Source: Eudromia elegans (Eukaryota; Chordata; Aves; Tinamiformes; Tinamidae). From it: a stretch of DNA of 64,000 nucleotides. A program made the position numbers and the translations under genes. How positions within the stretch are numbered: the stretch's first letter is position 1; each line of letters opens with the position of its first letter. The notes beneath the pieces are model-generated. The model searched no databases. It saw nothing but the letters and a program-made list of their open reading frames with translations, and was not told the origin of the DNA. This document shows, one piece after another, positions 11,006 through 24,920 of this stretch. Where the stretch lies: NCBI GenBank assembly GCA_003342815.1, contig PTEX01000413.1, positions 124,001 through 188,000 of the forward strand, written 5' to 3'.

Positions 11006-12721
11006 TTTTCTGTTACCTTGACCCTTCTACTGCCAGTATATACAGTACATAGCCAGTCTAGCAAGCATCAGTCCTGGGACCTAGTGAAGTCAGTACCAAG
11101 CCATTCATAATACTGTATTTGCCTAATTATAGGACTACAACCACTGCTTTGGAAGTTGCAGTCCCTCGTCTATCACTTGTATATTCACCAAGAATATTGC
11201 AAACCCTTCTGTAGCTCAGAGCTCCAGATCAGGTTTGGACAAAATATCTTCTTTGAGGAGTTCATTCTTTCCTACTTGGATTTGCCTCTTGATTGACCTA
11301 CATATTTCTGAGGAAGATCTATAGTCCTTTATTATGACGCCTAATGATTATTTCTTTTGCTCAGGGTTTAGCTTCTATATTTAATAGAATATGTGAAAAC
11401 AACTATATTTTTGCTAAAATTACAACTATACTGTTTACAACTAAATTTAGAATTCCTGCACCTGAAGAAAACTGTAGTCTGTTCTCTGTGATGAGAGAAC
11501 ATATTTGTCCTTTCCTTACTCTTCGAGTCTGAAAGCCATGCACAGCTACATTTCTAAGCTAGCAACTGCTACTGAGCAAGGTTCTTCTGCCTTGTATTGA
11601 AATATTTGGTAATCATATACTGACTAAAAAAGTAAGTTGTTCTATGCTATGAGCCTCTACAACAACCCAACCCACCAAAATATACATTCTACAAATTGAA
11701 TTCCTTCAGATACTGAATCTAGTTCCTCTTGGGTAGAATTGATGTTTAATTTCATTTTATTATATATAATATAGGGCATTATGAAATCTTTAGGGAACTC
11801 CATAAAAGCCGATTTATTCTTACTTGAATGCAAAGACAATCTTGTAAGTACACTTATCTGCTAGAAGCATGACAAAGATATCATTTGCAAATCTTTTTCC
11901 CCCACCCAGAACTACCTTTCTCCAGGGATTACTTCTTTTAGCCTCTGGCATTTTGCTACAATAGCATTTGCTTGTCAGGCACACTGGTCAGTAAGTAACA
12001 ATAATCATATTTGGGAAGCTTTGTGCAGCACCTTGATAACTATCTTGATTAGATCTTGAAATAAAAGTTGACAATTGACCAAAGAAATAGGCAGTCTGGG
12101 TATACCTTGTATATGACTGAGTGGTCCCTTTGCTGGTGCTGGCTTCTAGGTCGCTTGTGCGGCATCAAAATTTTTTCACAAGTGTGGGATATGAGATATT
12201 AAAGAACTTAAAGAGCATTCTAGTAATTTCCTAAGTGTGATTTAATTCTGTGCTGAATCTTTTTTAGCAACATAGCTCAAAGTGCTAAAAAAAGCAAAGA
12301 TCTATGAATACAATCATTTAACGTTGTAAACAATCTCTTAGATCTACGTATAATTACAATTTTGTTTAAAATTACATGTATATTTGAATTGATATCTGTT
12401 TGATGCCTATGTAAATAGGTCCCCTATACCACAGAGTTTTTCAATACTGTCACATTAAATAGAGAAATTTCACTGATAAGAAATAGCAAAAAAGCAAGTC
12501 ATACATGAAACAATGGTCTGTGACAGATTAGTGTTTCTGCATTTCTGCCATAAAGAGCAACGAGAAAGAATGTAATACAATGGAAATATGCATGAAAAAA
12601 AAGAATTAATTCCTGTAGGAATTAGCAACAAAGTATTAATTTATGGGATACGGTGAATACAGTATTGGGGATGGGGGAGGGGAGGAAGATGGGAGAGGAT
12701 TAACTCTCCTGAGGAAGTCGT

Positions 12722-12757
12722 ACATATGGAAGAAGAGATACATAGGGAAGAAGAGAT
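12722..12757. repeat. Tandem duplication, 2 x 18 bp
   Basis: ACATATGGAAGAAGAGAT is followed at once by ACATAGGGAAGAAGAGAT, with one mismatch. It is a minor local duplication in purine-rich sequence. Confidence 0.85.
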
Positions 12758-15700
12758 ATGCCTTAGCACAGTATGGTTTTGTACAAAACACATGATACCA
12801 AGAGAGGATTTGGGAGCCACTTCTGACATTCTATAAAAGAGTACTCAGAAGTTAAGTAGGTGAATCAGAAACTGCTAACTGTTTCTGAAAAGACAGACCA
12901 AACTTAATTTTGCAGTTACAAGGATCAGTAACTTGGGCTAGCCTACTGCTATTTGGAAAAGGATAAACTAGGATGAAAAGAATTTGAACAAAAGTAGAAA
13001 AGACGGTCTCTAATAAGAACCATGTAGATGATTCTGATTCTCTTCTCTGAATGCAGAGGTAGTGTTTGGACTGGATTTCCAAGGCATAGGAGTAGGCAGC
13101 CTCTCTGTAGTGCTTTTGCAGCTCACATCAGACCACTGCCCAGGCAATAACCACTTTTGCCTATACTCAGATGCAGCTGTGAGGTGCATTTTCTGACAGG
13201 TTTCCTAGAATTTATCACTGATATCAGTGGATTTATCACAATTTATACTAGTGACTTGTGAAATCATTCTTATTCTTGAAATGCAGAATGACAGCTGAAA
13301 ATCAAGTTGTGCACTCTCCAATAGTTGCATGTGTGCAAGTATATGTACTATAACTCCTAATGTTTGTTCAAAGCTTGTGTTCAGGAACACTCTCAGGAGT
13401 CACAGGGAAAAAAATAAAGTCAGGATCTTACTCTCTATCAAATGTTGTCAAGTAAAATTAAATACTAATAACTATACAAATACATTCACTTTTTAAATTC
13501 AATGAGTATGTGGTTTATCACTTAACAGTTTAAGAAGTGACTATGTAAGATAGTCTAAATACTTTTATAAAAGGCAAATAAGCAAAGATGACTTTTTAAA
13601 AATTACTCTTGCACATTCAAGGCACTCCTTGCAATTGCTGAATGTAAATAATATGCATTTAAAATATGTTAAATATTCAGACTATCAACAGAGTATATAT
13701 AATGTATAATATAGTATGTGTATATTCCTATGTAGTTTAAATTTCTTTTCTACTACCGTGACTTTCAGAAATATATACTTAAATGCTCTTCTGCATGTAT
13801 AGGTATAATGTATGTCCATGAATACTTTGAAGTACAAGAGAAAATTACAGAGATGTAATCAGTTACATAATTCATAGAGGGTTTTTTTAAAATCTTTTTC
13901 TTTTTTCAAGATTAAATACCAGATTTTTTGCTTTTATGATCTATGACCTGAAAATCTCTCTCTCTCTTTGAAAGCATTTGAGCAAAATTCAAAGGGGAAA
14001 GCATAAAGAACTTCACTTTTGTGATCTTATAAAAAACTAAATCACTAAAACAGTTAAAGAATAATTATTCTTTCAACAAAAGTCAAAAAGAAGAATTTCC
14101 AGAGAGCAGTCTCCCTAGCAATTTTCTCACAAGGTAGACGAGGTTAGTATGAATTAATGTTCGAGCAAGATACATTGTTATTATAGAATGGTGTCAGCAA
14201 CTCAGTCAGCAGAAACTGCTATTTTCAGGGGTCAGTAGTATCTTGACCATTTGAAATTGCATCAGATGGAGACTTGACATGCAAGTTGTCACCTAGATAC
14301 TTGATGCCTTTTTTTTGTTTCATGAAAAAGTCTAAATTTAATATTTTTTTTTCCTACTCTCTATAGTAGAATGAAAGAAATTACCGATTTTTTTCAAAGG
14401 CACTAACAAATAAGTAACCTTCTTTTTTATGTGCTGGATAGCAGTGGTTTATTTAGCTTCCTAATTCTGTGAATCTCATGTGCTTCTCAGAAGCATTTGT
14501 AAATGATACATAATTTCAACCATATTTTGATAGTAGATGAGAATATTTAGTGCCTCCAGAAGTTATCTCATTCCATAGAATCTTATTCATCTTTCATTAT
14601 TCATCATTTTTATCATCACTCATTATTAAACATAAATAACTATACATTAATAGTTATGACCAATAAGGCAATGAAGGAATGAGTGAAAATATTCCAGAAA
14701 AGAGGTCCCTGTTAGAACAATGCATGAACATTTGTATCCATTTTTCATGCTGTACCAGATATATATGGATAAGATATGGTATATGCAGAGAATATAAAGG
14801 CTTATATCAATGAGCTCTCATATTTTACTTCTACATAGAATTAAAATTGTAAACTGCATGTAAAATGATATTTCAAATTTATATAAAGGCATATTCCTCA
14901 AGACAACTGACTTATTTCAAGTCAAGTCCAACTGATTTAGCAAACGATATTTAAAATCATTCTTATGACAAGTTTTTCACTTTTGTTAAAACATCTTTGT
15001 CATAAAATGCACCTAATTTCTCATTATATCACTCTAGTCTTACATATGCAATATTTTATGGAGAACAATAACTAGACTGCTAAGAAAAGAAAGCCAAGCA
15101 ATGATGAGGTATAAATTTAGTGGTGTTACCACCTATCCTGTCTGCTATCTATCAAGTAGCAGTCAGATTCATACATCCTCTTTATTATTTCCTTGGCATC
15201 ACAGCTCTATTTTCACATAGTTGTGAAATCACAGGTGGTGTCTGAAGAATCATTTAAATGTTTTAGAGAAAAGTACAATGTCCAAAAATGAATTTTCTCT
15301 GCTTCTGATTGAATCATTTTCAAATGCTTATAGATCATGTGGGTGATTTTTAAAGTTAAACATCCAGTGTATACCTAAATATCTAGGGAAAGGTAAGTTT
15401 ATTTTATGAATTTAAAATCTTATAAGCCACTTTTCGGTTTATGCACATTTTGGTTTTATCCTCACAAGAGTTCCAGTATGCTTTTGGAAAATTAATGAAT
15501 TGCTCATTACCTCTCTCTATATATAGAATAAGGTTCAAAAAAATCTTAACACTATATTACTTTTTATCCAGTCCAGTATCTTTTCTCAAGATGTTGAATT
15601 AATTTTATTCTAAATCAAACTTACTGCTATTAATATAATTTATAAAATATTACATACTATAAACTGAATCACACACAGTTTTAGACATATGGTAATTGTT

Positions 15701-15839
15701 AGATGTTTGCCACTTACAAAATATACCAGAATTCACATTTTAGCATATGAAGTGAAAGGCAATTTTAGAATGAGGTTTATATGACTGATTATTATCTACA
15801 ACCTTTCCACTCTCCTTGGGTTATGGGACACGATTAGTC

Positions 15840-16440
15840 CTTGTGGCCTCCCAAGCCTTCTTCTTCTCAGGCTGATCTTGTCCAGCTCTCAGTGTCTTTT
15901 CGAACAGCTGACCACCTTAGTGTCCCTCAGCCATGACTCCCACTTGTTGATATCTTTCTTCTGCTGGGGTATTCTAAACTGGATAAGGTACTTCAGATAT
16001 GATCTCATAAGTGTCAAATAGATGAGAATTAACACTTCCTTTGACCTGCTGTCTATGTTATTGTTAACATAGGCCAGGTGGCCTCTTTCTGCTAGAGCAC
16101 CCTGCAGTTTTATGTTTAATTTCATGTCTACGAGGGCATCCAGTTCCATTTCTGCAAAACTGACTTATACCTAGTTAGGACCCGCTCTGAACTATTATAT
16201 GGGCTATTTTTGATCCAAAGGCAAGACTTTGCATTTTTCCTTCTTAGATGTACTGAGTTTTTTGTTGGCCCGTTCCTACCTCAATAATAAACCTTAGCAA
16301 ACTTGTTGAGGGCTCTCCGAATACGGCCCTGCCCTCCAACATAACATCTCCTCCTCCAAATATGATGTCACCCACAAAATTGGTGCTGGTGCATGCTATC
16401 CCACTGTCCCCCTGCCTGATGAAGAAATTAACCACAGTAC
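15840..16440 (-). mobile_element. Old CR1 LINE fragment (reverse transcriptase C-terminal part)
   Basis: The minus strand translates, with stops and frameshifts, to CR1-type ORF2. NFVGDIIFGG corresponds to the FADDTKLGG catalytic region. KKEKCKVLPL matches KGKCKVLHLG, and ELDALVDMKLN matches the LGVLVDxKL region. LTLMRSYLKYLIQFRIPQQKKDINK corresponds to the [24 protein letters not shown] region and gives the clearest similarity in the copy. The ATTCTRTG tail and 3' UTR are not found, so both ends are lost. Decay is heavier than in the other CR1 copies. The catalytic Asp pair has become Gly-Asp, so this is a dead fossil. Confidence 0.82.
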
Positions 16441-19400
16441 ATAAAAGGGATAATTTGAACCAAAGAAATATTTGCAGGTGTTTTTGCAATTTCTTTTACA
16501 TTGTCTGCAAAATGGTTAATATCAAGTCACAAAGTTATGGGAAGGACTAATCATAGAAAATGTAATAATCTTTTCTGAGAAGATACCAAGAGGAGGACAA
16601 ACAATCACTGGATAATAATATTGAGTTATCTATGTTGATGTAGATACTATTGCTGTTTTATTAAAACAACTTAGCTTGATTTAAATTAACTTTTATTTAA
16701 ACCAAAACGTTGTCATTTTATTTAAGCAAAAAAATCTTATGGAATAATTAAGCATTGCTAAATCTGATGATAGAAATGACATATCCTCTGCTAGACAGGA
16801 TGAAGGTTGAAAAATAAGTAAATTATTTTGAACTCAGTTCAGCATATTTCATCATGCTCTCATATTTTAATGTGTTCTATTTCTTTATAGGATATACAAT
16901 ATTTTTTCTTCTATTGAAAGCTGAATAATTTTATAATATTAGTGTGTCTTACTAGCTGTTTTGCTAATAAATATATGGAATAAAAAGAAGCTATAAATGC
17001 AATGCTATAGTTCTGGACCTAGGAAGGCCCTAACTAGTCACATCTTCTGTACTTTTTTACAGTCTGATTTGAATATAGATTTTGTAAAGTTTTAAGAAAA
17101 TGGCATTACTCAAACATTATAATTTCAGTTTGTTTGTTTGTTCGTTTGGTCTTGGTTTAGGATTGTGACTTGAATTCTCATCAGTAAGCCTGCTTGCCAA
17201 ATTTTACCTGTACTGCTTTTAGTGTGCTTTGGAATTGGCAATATCCAACATAAAGAATGAAAACCCCATACGTTCTGTGAATATGCCTCTTGGAGGAATT
17301 TCTCACTTACTCTTCCCTTCCCTTTCCCCACATTCAATATCTGGTCCTGTATCTTTTCCTTCTCTTTTTAACTATGTTGTCTCACTTTTCCTCAGTGGCA
17401 GTTTCCCTACTCCCTACTGCTCTTTCTCTGTTTCTCCTGGGTTTTTTTTCACTTAGCCTAGATAGAAACTGTGTCCTTTCTTTTCTTTTTATCTCCTTCT
17501 TGGGAAATTTTCTTTCTCTCCTTTCCTCTGAGAGAAAACGTTAAATCATCTTTCATTCCCTCTTTATATATTTGTGCAAATCATTGGAGACTTGGTGGTA
17601 TGACAGGTGTCCTCACCCTTACTTAGCTTCACAATACATAATTCATAGGTGACACAATAGAAAACTTTGAAAAAAAATAGGATGAAGATAAATATTCTTC
17701 ATTGCATGTGAAGAGTAGAATTACTCTTAAACCTATTTTGATCATGTACATACACTTATATTTTGTTGTCTCTTTAGAGCATTCACTTCCCTCCTCATTA
17801 TCAGGGGATAATGAACTTCTTCATTCTAAATGCATATTTGGGCTTTACCTCATACTTTTAGAAGACTAAAATTTGAAGATGATGCTGGATTATGCCATTG
17901 AAAGGCTTTTTTTTTCTTACATTTTAAATAATTATGGGTTTTTGACAATACTATAAGATATCCATATCATAATTTGATAGGTAAGCACAGTGGAAATCTT
18001 TCGGAGATTTGTGGTGTTTTCTTGATGTACTTTACAAAGGTATAATTCAAAGCAGGAATTCATTTTAAGACTGTAATTTATTTAGACTAGCTTTAACCTT
18101 TTTATTGATGCATAGTTCCTTCAGTTGCAGTATTTGCATTGTCATTAGTATTTGAACTGGCAAATCCAATCGCACTGGAAATTTTGAAGATGAATTAATC
18201 TTAATTTAAGAAGTCTCTAAAGAAGATTAGAAACAAACAAAAAAGATTAAGTATGTGAGGTAGGAAATTTAAATTTTCACTTAATCCTTTATTTAGATTT
18301 TATGGAGATTTTAATAGGGCTTATACTTTATACATTTTTTTTTAAAAAACCCCTATAATTTATAAATTACTTGTCTTTTCTCTTAGACTCCATTTATATT
18401 TAATGGAAAACAATAGGTACATCTAAAATATTTTCTGCTGCATTTAAAATTGGAAAAAAGATGAGACTTTTTTTGTCTCATGAGAATCCATAAATCTCAC
18501 TTTTTTAGATTTTAAGTTCTGAGAAAAAATATTCTGGATAAGTTTCTGATCAATACAGATAATAAAGGTATCCTAAATATGTACCTTAAATATAGAGGAA
18601 ATATTTCTATTCTTAAATGTGTAAAATAAAATGTTTTTAAAGCAATAGGTTGTTTTTAGACTTGCCCACTCCTTTCACCTTCCAAATATACTTTCAAGTA
18701 AATAAAAAGTTTTATTTGTCCAAGATATTGAAGGCAGCATGTCAAAAAGTAGGGACACTTTATTTTAAGTAGAAGATCCAACAAAAAGGTGTCAGAGAGT
18801 GTCAGAAAGAAAAGCCAAAGACTCTGGGGAATGGTGATTTGCAGGGTAAGAGAAACTTGAGCAAAATGAATTTGTGCATGGTAATCTTGCATGTGTTTGA
18901 AGGGAATTGAAAAGTATGAGGAATGACATGTGGGGTCTCTAAGGTAGAGGAAGTGGGATTTTCATGGCTAAGAAAATTTGAACTGTAGCATGAGTTGGTG
19001 GGGGAGAGCTTCAGGACTTTTCTGAAATCCAAAATATTGTGAACAGAATATTTTGATTAAAAAAAAAGTTACATACATAATATGTGTATTTGCAACAAAT
19101 CTAGTGTCGTAATTCATCTAAAATTCCCTAGGAGTTAGTCAGAGGGTTTTTTAGTAATCCCTACCCCTACCAGTCCTGGAATATGTTTGGAATTTCTCTG
19201 ATTCCTTTTACAGAGAAGAGCTGTATCTGATATAGGATTTAGAAGAAAGACTTTATAAATCTACAATAAAGACATATATGTGTAAGATAATTATCTATAC
19301 TCTGTGCATACTCAGTGAAGATAAATATATGCTTGTAAGGTGCAATTCATCTCAATCCAAAATAGGAGATTAAACTGGCAGATGAGCTTATTTTGAGAGT

Positions 19401-21986
19401 GTTTATTTCACGTCACTGACTATAAGGGAGTTTCCAGTTATTCCATCAGATGTAGACATTTATACTACAGGTATCTAAAAACAATTTATATTAATCCCAC
19501 CTATAGTTTCTAGTCATCAAGGTACTCTCAATGATCAATGGAGACAACTAATTATTTCTAAAATTCAATTAATCTCTAAGACAGTTAGAATGAATATATC
19601 TCCGGAGATATAACTGAGTCTGTTTGGAGCCCAGACACATTCTCAATATAATTTGCCTAATGTTCATGCTATTGAAGCTGGGTGGTGAATCTTGACTTAC
19701 ATGTTAATTACTAAATATAAATATATAAAAATACACATACTTTCTCCTTTGTTTTTTTCAAAACTGTGTAGACTTCAGAGTTAAAGAGCAAACTGAGGCA
19801 ATAGGAGACACACAAATAAATGGAAATCCAAAATCAAACTTAGGTATTGAAAAATTATACTTCAGGTGTTCCATAATTAATATCAACAATGAATATAATC
19901 AGAGGACAATTAAAATAAAATGAATTGTGTCATATTAAATACCCCCCAGCCTGACAGTTGGTGGGTCAGTGGTGTCATTCTTTTATTAATTAATCGCGCT
20001 GCTGACATACCAGCCTGAGGACAAAACAGGAGATTCAGAACAGTCTGCTTTCATACACCAGCATAGAAATGTCACCTCCAAAGCACACAACTAGTGCTTT
20101 TATGGGCTAATAATAGTTGCTCAGGGCATTTTTTGAAATGCTGGAGAATTAAACATTTATTACAGAAACATTCACATTTAATACCTTTTCCTTTATAAAA
20201 TAATTATTTCAATATAGCAGTAATAAAGAACATATTGTACCTCTACGGCTATCTACTTAAGCATTGTGAAATACTTTCAAATAGTGACAAGTGACAATAT
20301 TGTCACCACTAAAAGGAAATTGAACTGTAAAGGTCATCTACATTTTTCTAGAAAAAGTGTTTTAAGCCTGTCATAGATTATATATATATGCATGAACATA
20401 TGTATGTATTTATATGCATGAACATGTTCAAATTTCCATTTTTAGTTTTTATATAATCCCTGTATGTTTGCAAACAAATCAAAATTTCAGTACCTCTTTT
20501 TCCTCAGTTGTAAGAAAGATGTAAATCATAATAAGATGTTTGTGTTTGGGTTTTTTTTTTTTTTTTTTGTAAAGGGATTTTGTGGTTTTAAAAGTGATTT
20601 GGAAAGGTAAATTATTCCAAACTCTAATTGTACTCAAACATTTATAGCATTTATAGTTTAATCCAACTTTCATGCACTTGGTTCCCTGAAAGATTCAAAA
20701 ATAATCAGAAAAGTCTTCTCATAACTACTGAAAACAAGAGATTCAAATTCTGTCTCCTTCTTCTTAGTTTACCTGTAAATACTGTTGCCATCTTTGTCTT
20801 GCTGAACAAACAAGGAAAAAGAGAACAGATATTTTCACAATAATCAAAATATATCTAGCCACAAATGTATACAATGAAATAGAAATATTTGCTAAGTCCT
20901 CTCTTATTCATTTCTATTATTCCTTTTGATATTTTTGACTGCTTCTGAACAGTGAACAAACTGTCCTTCTTCAGATTACTCAGCCCAGAAACTTGTATTT
21001 TTATAATATTGAAGGTAAATGTACTCATTTACCTGATACAAGAAGATTAGTGACTGAATCCTGAGTTCTGTTTTTTTAATGTCATTTTGTGATTTGAATC
21101 ATTAGAGAATATGAAGAGTTTCAATTAGAATTTCAACTTTGAGGAAGCCAATGTAATAGTTTAACTACATACCATTTCAGATAAAAAGAAATTACAGATT
21201 AATGGCAAATTACAGTAATGAGCATGTGTTGTATTTGAATACTCCTTAAATTGTCTCTTTTGTATTAATATTCATTTATACTTTTGCACCAATAGATCAA
21301 GCTGACCATTATTTCGTCACAACCAAAACTGTATCTGATATGAATTATCTTCTCCCTGATAGCATTCTAGCATTTTTATCATGCTGCATTGCATTTCCTC
21401 TCCCAAAATAATGTGGCATTCAAGAGAAAAGATCTCATACTCACTATTTCTCACTCTTACTATTGTAATAGCAAATAGTTAGCCTCAATTTACAGCTGCA
21501 AAACAGAAATGTACTAACCTATTTTTTCCTGAATTTATATCTGTAATGACATTTGGACTCAGTTATCACACAGCATTTTCACCATATAGAAACATCTTTC
21601 AGAAAACTCTTTGCTAAAAAGTTTCAGTAGAAGTATTAAGTTTTTGCTTACTATTCATGACAATCCAACTTGAATGTCAGCTTCAAAATGCTAGACAATA
21701 TCAATAAAATTCTACTTGCTATTTTTACAATATGCATATTTAATCTTGTAACAAACAGAAAATATTGGATTTGTATTCAAAGGATGAAATTTTAATCTAA
21801 TTATACTTTGCAAGATATTACATTTTACTATGAATTGGCTAAGATTTCACCCAAGGAGATCTGTGTTCTTAACTTTACTACAGGCTTCCTGTGTGATATT
21901 GCAAAAACATAAGTACTCTGGATCACAGATTCTTCATCTACAAAATAAGATAATACTCTCCTAGAGTATTAACTAACTAGAGTATT

Positions 21987-22012
21987 AATTAACTAGTCAA
22001 TACTAGTTAATT
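21987..22012. repeat. Perfect inverted repeat, 11-bp stem, 4-base loop
   Basis: AATTAACTAGT is followed by CAAT and then ACTAGTTAATT, an exact inverted repeat. Just to its left the words CTAGAGTATTAACTAA and CTAGAGTATTAATTAA form an imperfect direct repeat. The stem could extrude as a cruciform. It is flanked by a T-run but lacks the GC-rich stem of a bacterial-type terminator. Confidence 0.85.
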
Positions 22013-22917
22013 TTTTTTTAGAACCTATGATTCAATCACTTGGCAACAGCAAAGAACAAATATTGCAATTGTTATGGTCCAACCATCACTAAAAGACATT
22101 CCTTCTTTCTGGGTAAAATTATTCCCAAGGCTATAGACATTTGTTGAGTCAAATCTAAATATTTTCTTACTTAGAAAGCGTACATGACAGCTTCACACTA
22201 TTATTCCTGTCACTTTCATTATTTGAAAATCATGTCATCTATCAGCAGACAGACAATCTTGCATAGTTCTCCCTTCTACTACACTTACTTTGATTAGCTT
22301 TACTCTAGCTTTAATATTAATGATTACAGTTTTAGTATTAGTGAAAATTAAGAGTGTAATTGTGAATTTTAAAAATAATAAGCAAACAAAAACAACTAAC
22401 TAGAATACTGTATGATGGAGAAAACCATTCTAAATTTTCATAAAACTGTCTTAAGGATCTCTAACATAATGTCAAGGGAGAAAGTATTCAGTTAATGAAA
22501 TGTCAAGTTGAGGGAAGAACATCCATTATATGATGTTCTGCATTTTTCAATATTAAAGACGATCTTTGTTTTTCTTACTGACTTGAAAGTAACTGACTGA
22601 TAATTATCTCAAAATGCTTCTCAAAATGTTTGAATTTGGAAGCAAACATCCCTGGATTTCTAACTGAATAATTATTCCTTTGAGATCTAAAATGCTTCCT
22701 AGAAGCATTCTGGAAGCTGCGCTTTTGAGATTAACCTTTCAGTGCTGTCTCATATACCACAAAGGTAATATAAGATCTGCTTTTAATGCCGATCAGAGCA
22801 TGTCAACCATATTGTGTTCAACACAGAAGACATACTTGGTTACAACAGCCTGTTATATTAGAATTTGGTGTATTAGTATTCCTATATAAGATAATTAAAA
22901 GATAGGCAATTAAAAGA

Positions 22918-22921
<4 letters not shown>

Positions 22922-22952
<31 letters not shown>
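22922..22952. repeat. Poly(T) run, 31 bases
   Basis: There are 31 uninterrupted T bases. On the minus strand this could be the A-tail of a retrocopy, but no AATAAA-type signal or recognisable body lies on the expected side (above 22952). I treat it as a homopolymer tract. Confidence 0.9.
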
Positions 22953-22956
<4 letters not shown>

Positions 22957-24179
22957 TTAGGAATAAATCAGTTAGGAGAAAACGTTCAGCAAGACATTCC
23001 CAAAAGTACGATAGTATTGACCTACTTCCAGATCCTAGCCCCATTGCACAGCTTTGTAAAAAGACTTCTGCTTGTCACTACTATGCAGTATTCATACTAA
23101 TCTAACTTTGTATTTATACCACAACAAACTGACACTCAAGGAAGGAACAAAAAGAAGGATTTCAGAGACTTCAAGGAAAAATGAAAACTAGTAGTATGGG
23201 GGAGAGGGACAGCTGGCTGCTTTTGCCTGCGGCTACCTCCTGTGACCCTAACAGATGTATGTTAAATGATATTCAGAGTGCCTTCACCATAGTGGATTCT
23301 GTCCCTACTGAGGTCAATCCTAACATATTACAGTAATTTGACAGGCGCATTGTTCTCCACATGTGGTATTATCAACCAAAGACCCTAACTGCAAAAGGGA
23401 AAGGTGACCTTCATGCTCCTGTGCTCTGCTTTCTCTCTTTTCCTCCCTCCCTACTCCTTGACCCCAGAGCTAAGCCCTATCTTCATGTTCCAGACATAGA
23501 ATAAGGATCTCTTCTTCCTTAGAAGATATTTTTAGCTTCTATAGAGTTGATCATTTTCCTCACCAGATGCCTAAACTGTGGAGAGCATCCAAAGAGTATG
23601 CAGCGTGAAAACCAAGGACATGCATTACTGCCATTGAAAATAAACTGAAAAAAATAAGTAAATGATAGACTGTTGCTAAAAGAAGTGAAATTTTATAGTT
23701 TCACTTGAAAACATGAGAACATGGCTGAAAGAACCTTAATCATCTAATTGTCTCATATAAATAAAACCATTCAACTTGCAATGGAAGCAAAACTTTATAA
23801 ATGCACAGAGCAGAAGAAAGTGTAACTAGTTTATGAAGAGTGGGTTGAAAGCAGGAACAGAGGAGAAACAAAAGAAAGTAGGGTACCACATAAATCTACA
23901 TTTATAGTCCAGGAAACTATTGCCTTGCGGTCCCTTTTAACTATTTTCTTTACCAATTTATTCAATTAACATTCTTTTTTGAAAATGGAGTTGACCAGAT
24001 AAGGTAATATGTACAGTCTAAGTAAGTAAGTTGACAGATTACATTTGTTTAAGAGTTTGTATGTATTCTTCTACCTAATGGAATATATGGGCAATTATGG
24101 ACAAGTATCCCAGCAGGAAAATGTGCAGATGCATTTGGCCATGTAACAGACCATCAAAGGTGTTAAGAGTTTCAGGTAC

Positions 24180-24690
24180 ATCAATGGCTATGTGATGGAC
24201 CCAGAGTCCATCTCAGAATTTGCTGGAGTATGAAAACTGTGCCCTAGTAATTGTGTGTGCACCAACCCTTCTAGAAGAATCCACAACAGAGTTTGGTAAT
24301 AGGAATGACACTACAGGTGTCATAACCATCTGGAATCTAGAAAAAAACAGCAGTGCAAGGTTCACACACCCTAGCCATGGTGTAGAGGAATATCTTGGGA
24401 ATGCCAGCAGAGCAGTGGTAGATAGTCACTTAGATAGTCACTGTACCTTGCAGAAGCCATAGAAGAGAACTAAATGGTGATCATGAGCACAATTCAACTG
24501 GACTTCCCTGAAATAGTGAAAGCACTACAGAATTGGGTATTGGAGGATAAAAATCCCTTCTGGCAAGTGACACAGAAGCTTCTGAATGAATTGCAGCTGC
24601 AGTGCAAAACTACATTTCAAGTCATCCACCCTGCTGAAATGACTATTGTCACGGCTACTAATCTAAGAGAAACATTAACTTCCTGCTGCT
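24180..24690 (+). pseudogene. Unidentified coding-like block, possible decayed retrocopy
   Basis: Two adjacent plus-strand frames (24220-24462, 80 codons; 24474-24692, 72 codons) lie in different phases about 11 bases apart. Their protein-like composition is unlike the Phe/Lys/Ile-rich chance frames elsewhere. They contain EYENCALVIVCAPTLLEE, TGVITIWNLEKN, DFPEIVKALQNWVLEDKNPF and LLNELQLQCK. GC content is above its surroundings. AATAAA follows at 24850-24855. I recognise no family. It might be a frameshifted processed pseudogene or an old retroelement segment. The CR1 copy beginning near 24921 is probably a separate insertion. No A-tail is present. Confidence 0.25.
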
Positions 24691-24920
24691 AAGACATCTT
24701 TATCAGATGGCTACCATCAGCTTCCAGACATTTATATTGAGCCTACCTTAGTATTGCTACTATCTGTTATAGCCTTTTCTTTGTATGTTTGTTGTTGTTG
24801 TTGCACAAAGAGTAAAAAATCTGCGCTGAATTCAATGTGATCTTTTCCCAATAAAGCAGACTGTAAGCAATATATTACTGTGCAGCTGCCCTATACTGCA
24901 AAACTGCGTGTTGCAAACTT

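Larger units (their letters stand above)
10846..15839. other. AT-rich unique sequence, no gene seen
   Basis: Apart from the (GTTTTT)n tract and the 18-bp duplication at 12722-12757, I recognise nothing here. A short G-rich purine stretch (GGGGATGGGGGAGGGGAGG, about 12666-12685) is the only local composition shift. Open frames are all below 80 codons and have no family features. Confidence 0.6.
16441..24179. other. AT-rich unique sequence, no gene seen
   Basis: No gene or identifiable transposon is visible. A pyrimidine-rich stretch lies at about 17300-17560, where two overlapping 75-84 codon frames rich in Phe, Leu and Ser are artefacts of composition. Other contents are a T-run near 20551-20568, repeated ATATGCATGAACAT words at about 20385-20425, the hairpin at 21987-22012 and the T31 run at 22922-22952. 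A slightly GC-richer patch (about 23190-23480) has no recognisable identity. Confidence 0.55.

Noticed and set aside
22922..22952. Poly(T) run as the A-tail of a minus-strand retrocopy
   Set aside because: No polyadenylation signal and no recognisable transcript body at higher coordinates; no flanking duplication seen.
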